A stretch of DNA of 64,000 bases from Lonicera japonica (Eukaryota > Streptophyta > Magnoliopsida > Dipsacales > Caprifoliaceae). Positions 24,260 through 34,304 of this stretch are shown here, one piece after another. Where the stretch lies: contig CM038471.1 in the NCBI GenBank assembly GCA_021464415.1, positions 33,329,234 to 33,393,233 of the forward strand. The letters run 5' to 3'. The notes beneath the pieces were generated by a model. The model saw nothing but the letters and a program-made list of their open reading frames with translations, was not told the origin of the DNA and searched no databases. The position numbers and the translations under genes were made by a program. Numbering within the stretch: the stretch's first letter is position 1; each line of letters begins with the position of its first letter.

Positions 24260-24315
24260 GATCGTAAACTCTAAGATTGTAAAATCAAAACAAGAGTACA
24301 ACCTCTGATACCAAT

Positions 24316-24491
24316 TGTGAGGATCAAGCGCTTACCACTGCGCCAAAAGCTATAGCTGTTAGCGAAGGCGCAACTTTATTTCCTTGTACCCAACGACCAT
24401 TAGAGCGCCATGGTATTAGATAACCTGCACACCGGATATACCCTCCGGATTCACCACGGAGAGGAGCGCAATTATGAATTTACCTCCAACA
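24316..24491 (-). repeat. TRIM 5' LTR
   Basis: 176 bp, followed on the minus strand by the PBS at 24302-24315. Near its end lies a tRNA-type A box (24335-24345 on the minus strand, TGGCGCAGTGG). Confidence 0.85.
24335..24345 (-). promoter_or_regulatory. tRNA-like Pol III A box in the TRIM LTR
   Basis: TGGCGCAGTGG fits the A-box consensus TRGYNNANNNG. In the TRIM before copia insertion it would lie about 42 nt upstream of the B box now at 15906-15914, within tRNA-like spacing. Function is inferred only from motif and spacing. Confidence 0.45.
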
Positions 24492-24496
24492 CCAAG

Positions 24497-25032
24497 AATA
24501 AAAAAGCGGAGAGAAACGTGTCAAGATGGAAGCATGACGCAAGATCAACAAAATTCCAAGATGGAAGCACGCCATTTCTCTTGTGACCGATATCACCTTG
24601 CACTCACTCACTGATTGATCGAAAATCAATATTTGTCTTTTTAGTGTTGCTATATTCTCGAAAAATTGTCGGTCTTGCATGCATGCATTTGCACTTAGAT
24701 AATTTCAAGTAGCGTAACATACTTCATAAATCAGGTAACTCAAGATTCACGACATTTTCAAAACCAAGTTTTTAAAATGATGGAGCGATGATTTAAGAAG
24801 TATACGAATACTCAAAGTTTAGGAAAGCATGGCATAAGCATTTTCATAGTGCATACACATAAACACTTGCATAAGTGTACCACATACTAGTCCAAAAGCA
24901 CATAAGCACTAAGCTCCATGGCCTACCAGACAGGCTTCAGCACTACATCCTGGTGTATGCCTCGATGATTAGTCACACCGCCATCACACCGCCAAACGAC
25001 CATATCGTCATGATAAGATCACATGTCTTCCC
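24497..25032 (+). other. Interior of the Tat-like element, right side, non-coding
   Basis: No coding signal. A pol gene is absent between the TRIM insertion site and the minisatellites. Confidence 0.5.
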
Positions 25033-25170
25033 AGAGAGTCGAATCACATCACAATTTCTTTAAGAGAATTAAATCACTTCACAAGCCCTCCTAGAGAGGC
25101 AAATCACATTATAATTCCTTCCAGAGAGTCGAATCACCTCATAATTCCTCCCAGAGAGTCGAATCGTATA
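25033..25170 (+). repeat. Minisatellite with 'cagagagtcgaatcac' unit
   Basis: Four to five degenerate units of ~30-35 bp, core CCCAGAGAGTCGAATCACA with 'taattcct' spacers. Confidence 0.7.
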
Positions 25171-25179
25171 TAGAACACA

Positions 25180-25350
25180 AAGCCCTTTCTATAGGTAAAC
25201 CCCAAACCCTTTCTACAGGCACCATTCTAAAGCTTTTTTTACAGGCAAATCTAAGCCCTTTCTACAAGCACGAGCCAAAGCCCGTTCCATAAGCCAATCC
25301 CTTTCTACAGTCATATACCAAAGCCCTTTCTACGGCAAATCCCAAGCCAT
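25180..25350 (+). repeat. Minisatellite with 'aagccctttctacaggca' unit
   Basis: About seven degenerate units of ~20-27 bp. It adjoins the previous array, as is common in the 3' untranslated part of Tat/Ogre elements. Confidence 0.7.
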
Positions 25351-26475
25351 CTCCACAAACTAAAAAAAGCCCCCTCTAAAGAGATATAAAAGAAAGTTAA
25401 AGAGAGAAAGATTGGAATCTTATAATTGATAAGCGGGGAACAAACCCCATAAAATGGCTTTTGGCCTAGCTTATTCTCTTCTAAGAAGTTTTTAAGACAC
25501 GCTTTCAAAAGTTCTCGAACCAAAAATCACAAACACAGTACGACGATGTCAAATGCAAACTTCCAAAACAAACATTCTCAAATCACAAGGACGATGATGC
25601 CCAAGAAAACCTAACAAAGTGAGAGAAAACAAAGTGAGTACAAGAAAAAATTGAAAGAGTAGAAAAGAGGATAAATCCCATAGTACCAAAAGAAAAGAAT
25701 ATTGAAAAAATATAAAAGGAAAAAAGATGGCAGCGAAAGCCACACCAAGAGTGATAGCTAGGCTAAAAATCCCAGGGCTATGTCTTGGGTGAGGAAAGCT
25801 ACTGACCATGAAAAATAGAATGAATAAGCTGCTTCAAAAAAGCTTTCAAGCAATTAAGGAAGAATAAGGGTATCGAAAAATAGAAAATGATGCAGGCACA
25901 CAAAAATTTCTCCTCTCAAGAAGTCAGAAAATAGTAAGCAGAATCGTACCTCGGAGACACGAGAAAAATGCCACGGAAGCAAAGCAAGAGGCAAAGTCCA
26001 AAATCCATGCACGAGGTTTGAGAATTGAGGAACATGACTTGATCCTTTCTCAAGAAGAAAGAAACCAGCCAAAAATTCTTACTTAAAAAAAAGAAAAAAG
26101 ATTACACCAAAACTTTATCTTTTTATTTTTTTATGTTTTCTCACAGACTCTCACCTCCTCAGCAGATCAGCAACTCTCGCATCAGCCCTTATCCAAGCCA
26201 GTAGGAGTTACTTCCCCAATAACTCATCAACCTGCAGCCTTTATCCTAACCAGTAGGAATTCTCATTTCTTCAGCAGACCATCAACCATCATATCCTCAG
26301 TAGATCACCAACCTTTTCTAGCAGACTGTGAATCATCATATCCCAGCAGACCATATGTTGTAACCTCTCAAACCAAAGCAATGTCTTCGGTAGACCATCA
26401 ACCATCATATTCCCACCAGACCACCTGCCCGCACCCTGTCAAGCTAACTGAATCAGAATTGTTAACAAAATTATC
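25351..26475 (+). other. Purine-rich then 'cagcagacca'-repeated interior, non-coding
   Basis: 25380-26100 is strongly purine-rich on the plus strand. From 26155 to 26430 a loose repeat of 'cagcagaYcaYcaac' recurs every ~30-50 bp. Minus-strand frames here are by-products of composition. Confidence 0.5.
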
Positions 26476-26800
26476 CCTGCCTGTGGGAGTATAAAACTTT
26501 TCCTACCTGTGGTAATTTAAAATCATCCCTGCCTGTGAGAGTACGTCCCTGCCTGTGGAAATACAAAACCTTCCCTGCCTGTGGGAATTCAAAATCATAC
26601 CTGCCTGTGAGAGTACGTCCCTGCCTGTGGGAGTACAAAATCATCCATGCCTGTAGGAGTATCTCCCTGCCTGTGGGAGTACAAAACCTTCCCTGCCTGT
26701 GGAAATTCAAAATCATCTCTGTCTGTGAGAGTACGTCCCTGCCTGTGGGAGTGTAAAATCTTCTCTGCCTGTGGGAATTCAAAACCATCCCTGCCCATGG
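26476..26800 (+). repeat. Minisatellite with 20/26/26-bp higher-order structure
   Basis: About fourteen units, each opening CCTGCCTGTGRGA. Three unit types alternate: a 20-bp form ending in GAGTACGTC and two 26-bp forms ending in CAAAACCTTC and CAAAATCATC. They are mostly ordered 20-26-26, giving a ~72-bp higher-order repeat. Open frames on both strands across it are artefacts. Confidence 0.9.
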
Positions 26801-27060
26801 ATATGTGTCAGTTCGAGAGAGAATCATTGGCAAGATCCATCCCTACCAGCAGCACATCAGCCAAATTAAAATCAGAGTAAAGAGCAGGACAAGTCCCGAA
26901 TAGCCTAAAAATCGCCCGTCCATCCCCAGCGGAGCACGACATCATTTGCATGGCATCGTTTTTAAATATCATTTATGATTCATGTGAGTGTCGCAAAATG
27001 ACGCGTTCTCGTTATCGTCCTAGTTTCTTTGCTTGACAAAGAACCCAGGCCGAGAGGGTC

Positions 27061-29078
27061 TGTGAACACCTCATTTTGTGACCCCCGCAAGAATCCCGAA
27101 CTCTAAAAAAATTAAGCACGCATGCATGCACAAGCATTCCTAGATGCACATGTACTTTGTTCATGTGATATAGGTCAAAGAAGAAAGCCGAAAGGACTCC
27201 CGGATGAGAAGTTATAGAATTATCGAAATGTGCCGGAATTGAAAATCGTCAAAAATCCTGAAAACTTGTTAAGCATTTCTGATCATCCTCAAACTTTGAG
27301 AGTTGTTAGACATGACCATGAGGAGTATCATACCCAAAAATCAGCTCGATCCAAAGGTCGGATCTCCGAAAATTCAAAAAATCATGAGTTTGTTTTGGGT
27401 GATCAAATTGAGGTATTTTCGAAGTTAAAATGGTCTAAATATTGGTCATTAGATAGTTCTTATCATGTGGAAGAACATATTCAAAGTTTAGCTTTGTCGG
27501 ACATGGGATTTTCAAGAATCAATTTGTCTATCGTGCAATTCTAGTCGAAATATCCTTCGTAGAAAATTAAAATAAATAGTGACCTTCCCGAATTCTGATC
27601 GACCTCAAATTTGGACACAAGCTATAACAAATTTGGAGGGAAAACATATTCAAAATTCAGGAAAATCCAACAGTTGGAAGTTCAATTGTCAAAGTTGTTG
27701 TACGCAAGTACATTTCCTACACGGAACAAACTCTTTGTGCCAAGCCAAGGAGACCGAGTCCTTCCTGAACTCCGATAGTCTCCAATTTTTTACAGAGTCT
27801 ATAATACTTAGCATGATCCAATGGTTAGAACTTGACGTTTCGTACAAACAAGCGACATTGTCTACAACAACTACTTTTCCTACGCGAAAACAAACTCTTC
27901 GTACCAATCAGAGAAAAAGGGAACTTTCCAGAAACGTGATAGACCTGAAATTTTGATACAATCTAGAAGACTTCTATTTCCAATACATATCCAAAAATCA
28001 TGATGATCCAACGGTGGGAAGGTTTTACGATATGCTCCAAGATTCCTAGTTGCAATCTCTTTTCTTGTTCTCCAAGTATTTTTTTCAACTATAAATAGAC
28101 CCCCCTCCATTCATTATTTTCATCAACAATCAAGGGAATTTCGTGGTACACACCAAGAGATCTTTATTCTCTCCCTCTAAGAGAGCTCATGTATAATTTT
28201 CTCTCTCTTCTTTTATTTATTCGTCAGTTTTATAATTCACACTCTTGTCTGCATAATTTTTATAACTTGATAGCTTCTTTTCAAAACCCTTTTTTAAAAT
28301 GTTTTGAAAACCAAAGGCGTATAATAAACTCTAATCCAATTCTAAAATAGTATTATTATTTTCTTACTTTTTCAAAAGTCCGGATTAGCGGTATTGTTAT
28401 ACGAAGGAATCGATAATCGCTATATATCCAATCTAACTCATAGATTGCGGTGTATATGTGATAAATACTCAATTATGAAAGCACTATTGCCATCTATACC
28501 GGTTTAATCAATAGACTATGGTACACGATCGGTTAACTCGCCTCATATAATATCGAATATAAGATTCCACATTGAATTAGTTTTCGAAAAGTCTAAAGCT
28601 TTACAAAATCACTTGTTTCATTGCATCTACTATTATCAAACTCTCTTTTTTAAATCACACACACACACGCACACTTATTTTTAAAATCATGGGCGAATTA
28701 GGAAACACATCATTTTCATCTCAACTCCAAATCTCGATTTCTAAGGCAAGCACGAAAAGGTGTAAAGTAATAGCAAGAGCATGCAGGAATTGAATTATAA
28801 CACACGCATATCCTACTCAAGAGATCGAATGGGCGAATTGGGTCCCTAACACCTTCCCGATTCGTAACTTAATCCCCGAATCTTCTAATCAACTGGTTTT
28901 GCATACATTGTGTATGAGAGGATATTTAGTCCATAAATACGTCTCTTTTACACAGACCTTTTTGTTTGTTTAGTAAAACAAACTGGCGACTCTTATTCCT
29001 TTCAAAACCAATTTTCAAAGCAACAATGGAATCGCCGCCTACGAGGACCCCCGGGCGTTGAGAGCGCGGGTTCTCACA
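27061..29078 (+). repeat. 3' LTR of the Tat-like element
   Basis: 2018 bp. It starts TGTGAACACC immediately after the G-rich 'cgagagggtc' and ends TTCTCACA. It is homologous to 11546-13574 throughout, with many scattered differences, so the element is not very young. Confidence 0.88.
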
Positions 29079-29108
29079 ACACATATATCTAATTTTAAAT
29101 ACTATAAG

Positions 29109-29496
29109 TGTAACGACCCGGTCCCACCTCAATACGATATTGTACGTCCGCTCTGGGTAACGTCCTAGCCAGGCCTCAGCCCCAGGACATCTACCCTCAC
29201 GGCTTTGTTTCTGGGAGCTCACGACCAGCTTCCCAGGGGGTCACCCATCCTGGGATTTTTCTGGTCCACTACTCGCTTAACTTCGGAGTTCTTATGGGAT
29301 CCGAAGCCAGTGAACTACCCAAAAGGCCTCGTACTTAATTAGCAACCATATCTTACTTATATGGGTCTCCAAGGATCCCCCAACTTCCGGTGTGGGATGC
29401 CCCCTTTGAGCTACTATTCCTCCACACAAGGGAGTACTCATCGCTCGAGCTACCATTTCTCCACACAAGGGAGTACTCATCACTCAGGGCGTCACA
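29109..29496 (-). mobile_element. Cassandra TRIM solo LTR
   Basis: A 388-bp TG...CA segment inside the outer Tat-type solo LTR, with a one-mismatch TSD (ATAAG at 29104-29108, ATAAT at 29497-29501). On the minus strand about 29308-29228 carries a 5S rRNA-like core: GATCCCATAAGAACTCCGAA, then TTAAGCG and GGATGGGTGACC. This hallmark of Cassandra supplies a Pol III internal promoter. A 44-bp 'gagtactcatcRctcRRgc' motif is duplicated near 29429-29484. No second LTR or interior is seen. Confidence 0.88.
29228..29308 (-). promoter_or_regulatory. 5S rRNA-derived internal Pol III promoter in Cassandra
   Basis: The order A-box/IE/C-box of 5S rDNA is recognisable (AAGTTAAGCG ... GGATGGGTGACC). It is not a functional 5S gene: the rest of the 120-nt RNA is missing. 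Confidence 0.75.
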
Positions 29497-30122
29497 ATAA
29501 TAGACTTTTTTTTCCTTCCCGACGTGAAATATAATAATAAGAGAGAAAATATAATATGGTAGAGGGATCTCCGGCAATAATAAGCTTTTCCCTCTTCTTA
29601 TATTTTCTAGAATTTGATTCCAAAAGTGAGACATGTCAAGTGTCGAGAATAGATTCGATAATTCTTCAGGAATAAGGCGATCGTAGAGTTTATTTGATAA
29701 AAAATAAGATGATAAAAAGCTTGGGATTCTTAGATACCAAGTTGTTGCTTTTAACCCTTGAGGGTGTTGGCCATTTTATAGTGCTGGGGAAGGATTGTCG
29801 CGCGATATTTCTCCAGAAAAGGCAAGTGTCGCGCGACAATTGAGTCAATGTCGCGCCACAATCAGCTGAAGTGACCCATCAGACTGACTGATTTGTCAGA
29901 AAATGGTTAGTCTATATTTGAGGAACTTGTCACGCGATATAAGAGAGATTGTCGCGCGACACATTAGTTTGTCGCGTGATAATCTTCTTTAAAAGCAGGT
30001 TTGTTTGGCCAACAAACCCCTCGGAGCAGTTTTGAGTGCTCAGGTGGGCCCCGGGCTCCAAAAACTGTGCTTTCGATAGTCGTTTAGGGTTCTCACGCGA
30101 GTCAGGGATTGAGGTGTCTACA

Positions 30123-30514
30123 GACACTCATTCTGCTGGTTTTAAAACAATCATATTAAAAAGTAACCTATTCTACTAATTAAAATTGAAAACAAGTATA
30201 GTATAAAAATATGTCTTGAATGATCGATAGAACCGGATACAAACAGTGTGGCTGTACATTGCATATATTTCGTCTTTTTGAAATAAAACTTAGCATTGGA
30301 TTGGTATTTTATTAAGAAATGATAATAATGAAGTACAAAAATCGAAAAAAAATCAATTTTCTCAACTATTGCGAATGTGTTCCCAACAGGGTACAAGCTT
30401 GCATAGCTCTATCTGCTGTCCATGAGTTGAATTATCTAAACTAATGAATTGCATGCATTAGATTGTCGTACCAAATCATGGCTTTATTGTATGCAAAGGA
30501 TCATTGTTAAAGTG
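30123..30514. other. Flank of the nested stack, non-coding
   Basis: Present only in repeat copy 1 (no counterpart in copies 2 and 3), as is 10181-10645. Either a further insertion that received the outer LTR, or sequence deleted from copies 2 and 3. Confidence 0.4.
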
Positions 30515-31140
30515 ATGAACAAATTATGTGGTCTATATGTAAGAATAAATTTAGACCAAATAAAAATCACCAATAATATTTAATGTTCGGAAAGATTTGA
30601 ATGGGACTGATCTAATTCAGGCTGGTCATATATATGTATAGTAGTTGTCAGCCCATTAAACCTTTCTCTATCTTTATCCAACATCCATCACACACGTGTG
30701 CTTCCACGACTTTTCTTTTGTCATTTTAAGAGGGCGACATTGACAACGAATAACATCATTGTTAACCATAACAAAGTGGCGCAATGATTAGTTATTTCGG
30801 GATCTGAAAATCAGATTTGACTTGAAACTCCTCATGTTTGATTCCTGCAAAAACAAAATCTAGCTCATACGACCCGCGGTTGGCACCCTCTGCGAAAGGA
30901 ATTAGTTGAGATAAGCAAAAACTGATCCAAATACCCTGGCATAGAACAAAAAGAATAACCTCATCTTTAATGATCACTGTTTATATCTAAAATTATATAA
31001 AATCACAAGTTATTTCGATGGTTATATATTAACTCTGTATAAAAAAAATTTAATAAAAAATTTCTTGTAAACTTTATTTAAGAAAAATTAAATTTTCAGC
31101 GTCATATAAATAAAAGATTTGTACTACTTGAGTACTTGCT
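30515..31140 (+). repeat. Tandem ~2 kb repeat, copy 1, right part
   Basis: Shares 'acaaattatgtggt', 'aatcaccaataatatttaatg', 'acctttctctatctttatcc' and 'gacattgacaacgaataac' with 32820-33430 and 35545-35960. Confidence 0.65.
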
Positions 31141-33430
31141 ATGAAACTAATTATTAATTAGTTTTTAACTCTTTTTTCTTTTAAATTAGCTACTTCCAAA
31201 TATATGTGCAAACATCTAGTAATTACCAGAGACTACTTAATTTCTTTAAATGTTTTCAAAAGTCTAAATTTGTGACAAATTAAAACACCTTTTTTTTTTT
31301 CACAAATGTATGCTCAATAATTATACAGTTTGTCGGAGTAGGTATAATTTATCACCAAACTGGCCTGAGTTTTGAATATTCTATTTTTTTATTTATCTAT
31401 CAATCTTTTTTTTCTTCTTTCATTTACTTCGTCCGTCTAATCACTGGCGGAGCCATGAATAAATTTAAAGGGGGGTCAAAAAAAATTTAAGCCAAATCAA
31501 ACTCAATAATTATGTTTACAGACCAATTTTTTACTAAAATACTTCTTCATTTTATTTCGATATTTCATAAAAGTTAAAAATGATATACTAAAATTAATTA
31601 TATATTTTGAAATATCTTTTGATATATAATTCAAAAAAGAATGGAGGCTGTGTTTCAAAAAAAAATAAAAAAAATAAACGATAATGAAAAACGGTAGCCC
31701 AAAGAAGAAAGGAAAGAAAGGGAAAACATATTATATATTACAAACAATCACATTCAATTTGTAAAACTAGTTACACATAACCCCCCGCACAAATATTGGA
31801 GACGCACCTAAGCAACCATTGATTCCTCAGCTTATATTACAACAACTACCCCTAAATTTACACCTAGATTTACACAATAGCCCATCAACTTTTCCTTCCT
31901 ACACATAAACCCCTATACTTTCTAAAAAATTTTAAAAAGTCTAAGTGGGGCCTCGTGGCTCCGCACCTCCGCCCCTGCGTCTAATTGAGTTTATTGAAAT
32001 TCTTAAATTAAAATATTCTTAGCATAGATAATATTGAAATTAGCGTTTTCTTCTTCAAAAATAGAATGGTTTGAAATTATTAGACAGGTACATTTAATTT
32101 AATTAAAACCTACATATAATTTATGTTTAAAAAATGGTATTATTTCTGAATCTTGCACACGTGCTACTACATAACCATGATATGTTGGACTATTGGTTAA
32201 TGTTTCTAAAAAAAATGGACAATTGGTTAATTTAAAATCCCTTCAAACAGGACATTCGAATGTGAACATGCAATTATCTTATCCGTGAAACTGCACTTAG
32301 ATTTGGTGTTTGGAATTTGGCAAATCCACCAAATTGGTTTAAATGACCAAAAACCAGACCTTTTCTTATGTATGGTTTGAAATCAGAGCTTTTTGGTGTA
32401 TACGTGTATTTATATATATATACACATAAAGACGGATTGTAGTACTGATTTGTCCTTATACTCGACTTTTAGCTATAATATATACTTCGTAGCCAAAACA
32501 ATGGAAAAATATTTTCAATGACCAATTTTTCTCGCCAAAAGCCGATCCATACTCGATCCCAGCAACTAATAAGGGTATAAATTTTAGATACTCTTTGAAT
32601 GGTTGATAGTACATTCCGCATGGATTACGATCTAATATATATACACACACAGGTAATATATTTGTTGGGTTGTATCAAAATTGAAACATGACCACACATA
32701 CAATGCATTATTGCATTAAGCGGTCACTTACTCTGTATACCTTAAGGGCCAGCCGCGCATTTACTTAAAACTAAGTATTGAACTAACTAAGGATAATGAA
32801 TGTTACTCCGTGGACTTGATTTCACAAATTATGTGGTTTTTGTATAAGAATAAATTTGGACCAAATAAAAATCACCAATAATATTTAATGTTGGGAAGGA
32901 TTTGAATGGGACTGGTCTAATTGAGGATGGTCATATATATATATATATATGTATAATAGTTGTTAGCCTATTAAACCTTTCTCTATCTTTATCCAACAGC
33001 TAACACACACGTGTGTTTCCACGACTTCTCATCTGTCACTTTTTAGGAGGGCGATATTGACAACGAATAACCTCATTGTTAACTACAACAGAGGAGTCCA
33101 GTGACTAGTTATTTTGGGTTTAGAAAATTAGATGCGACTAGAAACTCCCCAAGTTGAATTCTGGCAAATGCAATCTCATATGGCCAGCGGTTGGCATCCT
33201 CCGCAAAAGGGATTAGTCGAGATGAGTGAAAGCTGACTCGAACACCCTTGGCATAGTGCAAAAGAAAAAAAAGGCTAACCTCATATTTAATGATAAGTGT
33301 TTATATCTAAAATTATACAAAATTATATATAGTCACAAGTTATTTAATTCCATATAAAGTTTTTTATTTTAAATTTTTTCCTTGTAAACTTTTATTTAAA
33401 AAAGAATTAAATTTTTATCGTCATATAAGT
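31141..33430 (+). repeat. Tandem ~2 kb repeat, copy 2
   Basis: Directly abuts copy 1 and repeats it head to tail. It is lengthened by a 536-bp hAT insert (31442-31977). No conserved open frame. Small inverted pair 'ggctttagcgat...tcgctaaaagcc' (best preserved in copy 1 at 9679-9750) is retained in worn form at 32460-32545. Confidence 0.65.
31442..31977. mobile_element. Non-autonomous hAT element
   Basis: It begins CACTGGCGGAGCC and ends ...GCCCCTG, with inverted ends sharing GGCGGAG and GCGGAGCC. A perfect 8-bp TSD, CGTCTAAT, flanks it (31434-31441 and 31978-31985). Copy 3 of the surrounding repeat shows the uninterrupted site (near 34611). No transposase. Confidence 0.88.
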
Positions 33431-34304
33431 AATTAGGGTATACACGTGCCATCCAATACGATGAAATAAATAAGATCTGATAATATGATAAAAAGGAGTA
33501 ACGTGTTATGAATTTAATCTAAATCAATAAACATCAATCAATCTATTTTGAGCGCATTGTCTAGTGTAATTTAATGTTTTGAACAACCTAAACGTATGTT
33601 CAATATATCTTCATGCTAGAAAAATTAAAAGTAGACGGGATCAGACCGACTTGTTTTTTATTTTTTAAATAATCTTTTAATCATATTTGTTTATCTCAAG
33701 AAAATATTTTTTTAACAAATTAAACTCAATGTCAGATATGAAAACAATCCAACCACGTATGTCAGTATGATTTGAAAATGGATCAAAAATTGGACTAATG
33801 TATCATGAACATTCCTAAAAATAACAAACTAAGATGACTAATAATATACGGATACATAAAATACTTCCTTAAATGTTACTCAATAATTTTTATTATTTTT
33901 GTTTTACATAATTCTATAGTCATGATGGATCTTGATTAATATATTTTAAATATTAAATTTTTAATGTATAAAAAATTATTGGTGTGTGGAGTTTATTATG
34001 TGTATATTATTAGCGTGAGTATTTTAACTTTGATATGATATCTTATCTTGATTAGTATATTTTAAATATTAAATTTTGAATTTTTATTTTAAGTTATGGC
34101 ATTTTTAATGTAGATAAAATTATTTATGTGTGAGAGTTTATCATGCATATATTATTGGTATGAGTGTTTTAATTTTGATGTGATATCTTAATGTGTGTAT
34201 AAAACTCATTAAATAATGTAAAATTAATGCACAATATAATATGTGTATTTTAAACCATTATATTCTTATATTTTTTTTGGTCAAAAATAATATTTTGTAA
34301 TATA
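33431..34304 (+). other. Spacer between repeat copies 2 and 3, non-coding
   Basis: It contains a ~130-bp direct duplication ('cttgattaRtatattttaaatattaaattt', near 33928 and 34048) and otherwise nothing recognisable. Confidence 0.45.

Larger units (their letters stand above)
15938..24315 (-). mobile_element. Ty1/copia SIRE-like element lacking its own 5' LTR
   Basis: On the minus strand the order is PBS (24302-24315), gag-pol (24259-19406), ~340 bp of 3' untranslated sequence, a polypurine tract (about 19049-19061), then one long LTR (19046-15938, TGTTGACC...CTACA), then another PBS copy. Where the 5' LTR should be, the 176-bp TRIM LTR is found instead. Both junctions share a 17-bp block, ACAATTGGTATCAGAGG. 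The single-LTR arrangement between two PBS copies is what integration of a one-LTR circle at a shared PBS would leave. Lineage is from protein style and LTR length and is tentative. Confidence 0.8.
15701..24491 (-). mobile_element. TRIM element (176-bp LTRs) carrying a copia element
   Basis: Read on the minus strand, a 176-bp LTR (24316-24491) opens TGTTGGAGGTAAAT, ends CCTCACA and is followed by PBS ATTGGTATCAGAGG (initiator-Met type). At the other end are a second PBS copy, a ~45-bp interior with a G-rich polypurine tract, and the second LTR (15701-15876). Flanks CAAAG (15696-15700) and CCAAG (24492-24496) look like a one-mismatch TSD. The original TRIM would be ~415 bp; 8.4 kb of copia lies between the two PBS copies. 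The TRIM sits in the interior of the Tat-like element. A further LTR of this family begins at 63979. Confidence 0.8.
11546..29078 (+). mobile_element. Tat/Ogre-like Ty3/gypsy LTR element, non-autonomous
   Basis: It has paired LTRs (11546-13574 and 27061-29078), both starting TGTGAACAC and ending CTCACA, and a perfect TSD ACACA (11541-11545 and 29079-29083). The PBS TGGCGACTCTACTGGGGA follows directly at 13576; this type is characteristic of Tat/Ogre elements and probably matches tRNA-Arg. After removal of the TRIM/copia insert the interior is only ~4.7 kb. It holds a decayed gag-like stretch and three minisatellites, with no protease, RT or integrase. It is therefore a non-autonomous derivative that must have been mobilised by a relative. 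It lies inside the outer solo LTR. Confidence 0.85.
10646..30122 (-). mobile_element. Outer Tat-type solo LTR, split by nested elements
   Basis: Two separated pieces, 10646-11545 and 29084-30122, together match the intact solo LTR at 16601-18190. The outer ends are flanked by GCCAC (10641-10645) and GACAC (30123-30127), a TSD with one mismatch. Removing the inner element (11546-29083) and the Cassandra LTR leaves ~1.55 kb, close to 1.59 kb for the intact copy. On the minus strand the LTR opens TGTAGACACC and contains a GTGACCCCCGCAAGAA-type block also seen at the start of the inner Tat-like LTR, so the two families are related and in opposite orientation. No internal region is present. Confidence 0.8.

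Noticed and set aside
26471..26880. Several long frames on both strands
   Set aside because: All are by-products of the minisatellite.
29228..29308. A real 5S rRNA gene
   Set aside because: Only part of the 5S sequence is present, and it is inside a TG...CA Cassandra LTR.
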